DNA of 64,000 nt from Acidobacteriota bacterium (GTDB lineage: Bacteria > Acidobacteriota > Vicinamibacteria > Vicinamibacterales > Fen-181), in the NCBI GenBank assembly GCA_003170135.1, contig PMZR01000127.1:30869-94868 (forward strand). Direction: 5' to 3'. Shown here in pieces: positions 62,201 to 64,000 of this stretch. Each line of letters starts with the position of its first letter. Positions within the stretch are counted from its first letter, which is position 1. Under the pieces are notes generated by a model. It made no database searches and had not been told where the DNA came from. It saw nothing but the letters and a program-made list of their open reading frames with translations. A program made the position numbers and the translations under genes.

Positions 62201-62361
62201 CGGGAGCGGCGGCCGCGCAGTTCGGCGGCGGCCGTGGCGGCGGCCAGGCGGCCATGGTGCCAGCGGGCCGGTATCAGGCGGTGCTCGGCAAACTGGTCGG
62301 CGACAAGGTGACGCCGGTCGGCCCGGCGCAGGCGTTCCTCGTCGTGCAGATACCGCAGTAG
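59248..62361 (+). CDS. Exported BNR/sortilin-type beta-propeller protein
   Basis: 1037 aa, signal [22 protein letters not shown]. Many BNR repeats of the form S(T)DxGxTW ([44 protein letters not shown]), i.e. VPS10/sortilin-like or sialidase-like propellers. The C-terminal part contains [11 protein letters not shown], a beta domain. Ala/Gly/Pro-rich low-complexity stretches interrupt it at about residues 305-350, 545-590 and 945-1005. No catalytic residues can be named. Start ATG 59248 with GGAG upstream. Common in Acidobacteriota; may bind sugars or proteins. Confidence 0.88.
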   Translation: MKRLLVTAIAVGLVVGAVVRAQGPAGAGRLTADGLKAIELRTLGPGLATGRIADIAIDPKNGDVWYVASAFGGLWKTANRGITFSPVFDNYGSFTLCCVVVDPKDSNVVWLGTGENASQRSAHFGDGVYKSTDAGKTWKRVGLASSEHIGKIVIDPRNSNVVYVASQGPLWSAGGERGLFKTTDGGATWNQIIKISDDTGVSDIVYDPAKPDTLYASAYQRRRAVGQMIGGGPEGGLFKSIDAGKTWKKLTNGLPKGEMGRIGLAVDAKVKPTRLYAIVDAKRDEAGFYRSDDGGNTWARVGKAEAPAGRGGGRGGPGGLAGAPPAAAQAAGAPAAGARGAAAQAAPAAPAENWFRGGGAQYYFELFVDPHRPDTIYSVNVSWDRSTDGGKTWRQTGWENATGMHVDHHVIVIDPNDKNHFLIGNDGGLYETYDEGASFRFFTNLPVTQYYRVATDNAKPFYHVCGGAQDNWSHCGPVRTLNRWGIRTSDWYVISGGDGFQARVDPEDPNIVYGQSQDGNVSRLDLRTGVSKSIRPSQARQARGGGGEDALGGAPGAPAAGAPGAQAGGGRQGGPGGGGAPGTDRANWDTPYIISPHSAKRIYWASNKLYRSDDRGDTWTAVSGDLSRNLNLNDIPIMGKLWPADSIARNVSSTALSNIVALDESPLLEGLLIVGTDDGLVQITDDGGKNWRKIEQFPGVPQWTYVTDVAASPRDVNTIFVTLNNWQRGDYKPYVVKSTDRGRTWTNITGDLPDRHDVWAIVQDHVNGNLLFAGTEFGLFFTVDAGSHWTQLKGGMPTIQVRDLTIQKRENDLVLATFGRGFYVLDDYSALRELNAQTLTEEARLFPLRDASAFSQTGMAPAGTAGIGPMSGNWTTPNPPFGAVFTYNVGSDLPSDTQLVLTINDDTGKQVRRITLEKTAGLRRVVWNLRPDAPAPARTTDADVATSDDDEQQQQQPPPPPQGRGRGAAPGQAAPGAPPQGAAGAGAAAAQFGGGRGGGQAAMVPAGRYQAVLGKLVGDKVTPVGPAQAFLVVQIPQ

Positions 62362-62390
62362 GGCGACCGGCAGCCCGGCGCAATCTCGCA

Positions 62391-62420
62391 GGGGCGGGCT
62401 TCGGCCCGCCCCTCTCTTTT
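62391..62420 (+). terminator. Rho-independent terminator of the BNR gene
   Basis: 9-bp perfect stem GGGGCGGGC/GCCCGCCCC closing a TTCG tetraloop, followed by TCTCTTTT. 29 bp after the stop codon. Confidence 0.9.
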
Positions 62421-62426
62421 CGGACG

Positions 62427-62435
62427 TGCTAGCAT
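62427..62435 (+). promoter_or_regulatory. Extended -10 motif upstream of recQ
   Basis: TGCTAGCAT within CGTGCTAGCATC, 36 nt before ATG 62472 and directly after the terminator. No -35 box is visible. Confidence 0.45.
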
Positions 62436-62471
62436 CAGCTAGCGGCGTGTTGCGCCACCTCCCCAGCCTTC

Positions 62472-63704
62472 ATGAACGAGTCCGTCCTCTGCGATCTGCT
62501 TGCCCGCTACTGGGGCTACCGCGATTTCCTGCCGCTGCAACGCGAGGCCATCGAGGCCGTCCTCGCGGGCCGTGACAGCATGGTCGTGCTGCCGACCGGG
62601 GGCGGGAAGTCGCTGTGCTTCCAGCTGCCAGCACTCGTCGACCGCCCGCGTAAGGGCATCGGCCTGGTGATCTCGCCGCTCATCGCCCTCATGAAGGACC
62701 AGGTCGACGGCCTCGTCGCCAGCGGCGTGCCGGCGGCCGCGCTCAACAGCTCGCTCATCCCCGACGAGCGCGACCGCGTGCTCGCCGATCTCGACGCGGG
62801 CGCCTGCCGGCTGCTCTACGTTTCGCCCGAACGCCTGGTCGGCGAGGGCGGCGACAGGTTCCGGACGCAATTGCGCCGGTGGGGCGTCGGCTTCATCGCG
62901 GTGGACGAAGCCCACTGCATCAGCCAGTGGGGCCACGATTTCAGGCCCGAGTACCGCCAGCTCGCGCTGCTGCGAGCGGAGTTTCCCGGTGTGGCGCTGC
63001 ACGCGTTCACGGCGACGGCGACCGTGCGCGTGCGCCAGGACATCATCGCGCAACTCACGCTTCAGGACCCCGCCGTCCTCATCGGGTCGTTCGACCGGCC
63101 GAACCTCGTGTACCGCGTCCTGCCGCGCACGAGCCTCAAGGATCAGATCGTCAAGATCCTCAAGCGCCATCCGAACGAGGCCGGGATCATCTACTGCATC
63201 TCGCGGCGCGAGGTGGAAGCCACCGCCGAGTGGCTAAATGGCCTGGGCCACCGCGCCCTTCCCTACCACGCGGGCCTGGCCGACGGCGCGCGCCGGAAGA
63301 ACCAGGAGGCCTTTCTCGACGAGCGTGTCGACATCATGGTGGCCACGGTCGCCTTCGGGATGGGCATCGCCGGCATCCTCGTCGGGATCGGGCAGACGCA
63401 GCGCGTCAAGCTGGTGCGCGATGCCATCGAAGACGTGCGATTCGGCGGGCGGCCGACGGTCGTCGGAATACCGTCGTGGACCGCCGCCGGGCTGATCATC
63501 GCCGGGTTCGTCGTGCCGCCACTGGGGATCATCGTGGGGATCATCCTGAAGCTGAGCAAGGATCCCGACACCCGCGACCTGGGGACGAGGGTGCTGATGG
63601 CGGGTGGCGCGGCGATCGCGCTATTCGTCGTGAATGAGCTATGGGGCATGGCGGCGCAACTGAAGGAAGTCGCGCCGAAGGATAGGGTTGTACCGGGCGG
63701 GTAG
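62472..63704 (+). pseudogene. recQ: recQ helicase gene fused to an unrelated membrane tail
   Basis: Residues 1-298 are RecQ: LLARYWGYRDFLPLQREAIEAVLAGRD (motif 0), VLPTGGGKSL (motif I, residues 40-48), VISPLIALMKDQVD, VDEAHCISQWGHDFRPEYR (motif II), AFTATAT (III), IIYCISRREVE (IV) and VATVAFGMGI (V). At about 63370, where RecQ continues with DRxNVRFVVH, the protein instead reads AGILVGIGQTQRVKLVRD and then two or three membrane segments (AAGLIIAGFVVPPLGIIVGIIL, ALFVVNELWGMAAQL). Motif VI, the RQC and HRDC domains are missing, so helicase activity is not expected. Looks like a deletion or assembly join of recQ to the end of another gene. Confidence 0.8.
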
Positions 63705-63732
63705 AAGACGCCAGACTAACGATGGGAAGATG

Positions 63733-63765
63733 AGAGGGCACGCTGAGGCGTGCCCTCTCTTTTTG
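63733..63765 (+). terminator. Rho-independent terminator
   Basis: 11-bp perfect stem AGAGGGCACGC/GCGTGCCCTCT with loop TGAG, followed by CTTTTTG. It serves the gene ending at 63704, and so originally the donor of the membrane tail. Confidence 0.92.
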
Positions 63766-63837
63766 TTTTGTCTGAGTGAGGGGCCGCGGCGGACGTGGAT
63801 GCCATGAAACAAATAGGTCGCTATCGCCGCGCTCCTA

Positions 63838-63998
63838 GGCTGTCATCCTTGCGATGCGGAGCATCGCCGGAGGGCGTCCTGTGCCTGACGAAGGATCTCC
63901 TTTTGTAGATGATAGCTGACGGTCGCTACGTGGTCCGACAAGCCAAAAGGAGATCCTTCGTCGGCGACGCAACCGGTCGCCTCCTCAGGATGACAGCC
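63838..63998. repeat. Long inverted-repeat element with GACGAAGGATCTCC core
   Basis: Outer ends GGCTGTCATCCT (63838) and AGGATGACAGCC (ending 63998) are inverted. Inner arms GACGAAGGATCTCCTTTTG (63888 on) and CAAAAGGAGATCCTTCGTC (63943 on) also pair. About 160 bp, no ORF. The GTCATCCT...GAAGGATC type is a frequent intergenic palindrome in bacterial genomes. Confidence 0.75.
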
Positions 63999-64000
63999 CG

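Noticed and set aside
1..64000. tRNA, rRNA, prophage or integrated plasmid genes
   Set aside because: No such sequences recognised; no integrase, transposase, replication or conjugation gene found.

Overview
The window is high-GC (roughly two-thirds G+C) bacterial chromosome. The gene content points to Acidobacteriota, most likely class Vicinamibacteria. It has two ADOP-type MacB/FtsX permeases, a VWFA-related acidobacterial protein, a Tricorn-like S41 protease, two paralogous secreted M28 peptidases, an S9 peptidase, a BNR-propeller protein, a DUF2911 protein and Tat-exported DUF362 proteins. I see no rRNA, tRNA, CRISPR array, prophage or intact insertion sequence. The assignment is inferred from gene families only.

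Layout. 0-11 kb: an ADOP permease cut by the left edge, a LysE exporter, then secreted proteins (Tricorn-like protease, VWFA fusion, M28 peptidase) and a glutaredoxin/YgaP fusion. 11-14 kb: an ECF-type sigma factor, its zinc-finger anti-sigma factor and an exported protein in one operon. 14-22 kb: MurJ flippase, a second M28 peptidase, an SDR-like protein, a PLP decarboxylase, a thioredoxin-fold protein and a truncated class III aminotransferase. 22-25 kb: a promoter with an operator-like palindrome driving membrane protein - winged-helix regulator - ABC ATPase - ABC permease. 25-33.9 kb: amidohydrolase, APC transporter, DUF2911 protein, an unidentified protein, a decayed FAD oxidoreductase, a chlorite-dismutase/HemQ-like protein, MntP and a GH13 alpha-glucosidase. 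34-40 kb: DUF2760 plus two divergent Hsp70-family proteins, then hemerythrin. 40-48 kb: MATE pump, deoxyhypusine-synthase-like enzyme, and a DUF362 / polyferredoxin / DUF362 / DUF6599-like redox module. 47.8-54.3 kb: VWA + TPR pair, second ADOP permease, ArsA-like ATPase with a cory-CC-star protein. 54.4-63.7 kb: sodium:solute symporter, S9 peptidase, Smr-domain protein, BNR protein, and a recQ gene whose 3' half has been replaced by an unrelated membrane tail.

The most unusual property is the repeat landscape. (1) At least 17 intergenic spots carry short tandem arrays of degenerate 7-bp units. The unit differs from spot to spot but the 7-nt period is almost always kept, and several arrays begin at a stop codon or exactly where a gene is broken. 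(2) A short palindrome family (arms around CAGGGCT / AGCCCTG with a GA, TC or AA centre) sits inside or at the end of several coding sequences. It is translated in frame as extra peptide such as GQGFSPA in LysE, the PLP decarboxylase and ArsA. (3) Larger palindromic MITE-like elements lie at 31.3, 52.8 and 63.8 kb. Several gene remnants (M2 peptidase, class III aminotransferase, FAD oxidoreductase, recQ chimera) show active gene decay.

The surviving genes suggest a heterotroph with a large extracytoplasmic protein-degrading and redox repertoire. No pathway is complete here except the small operons named above.
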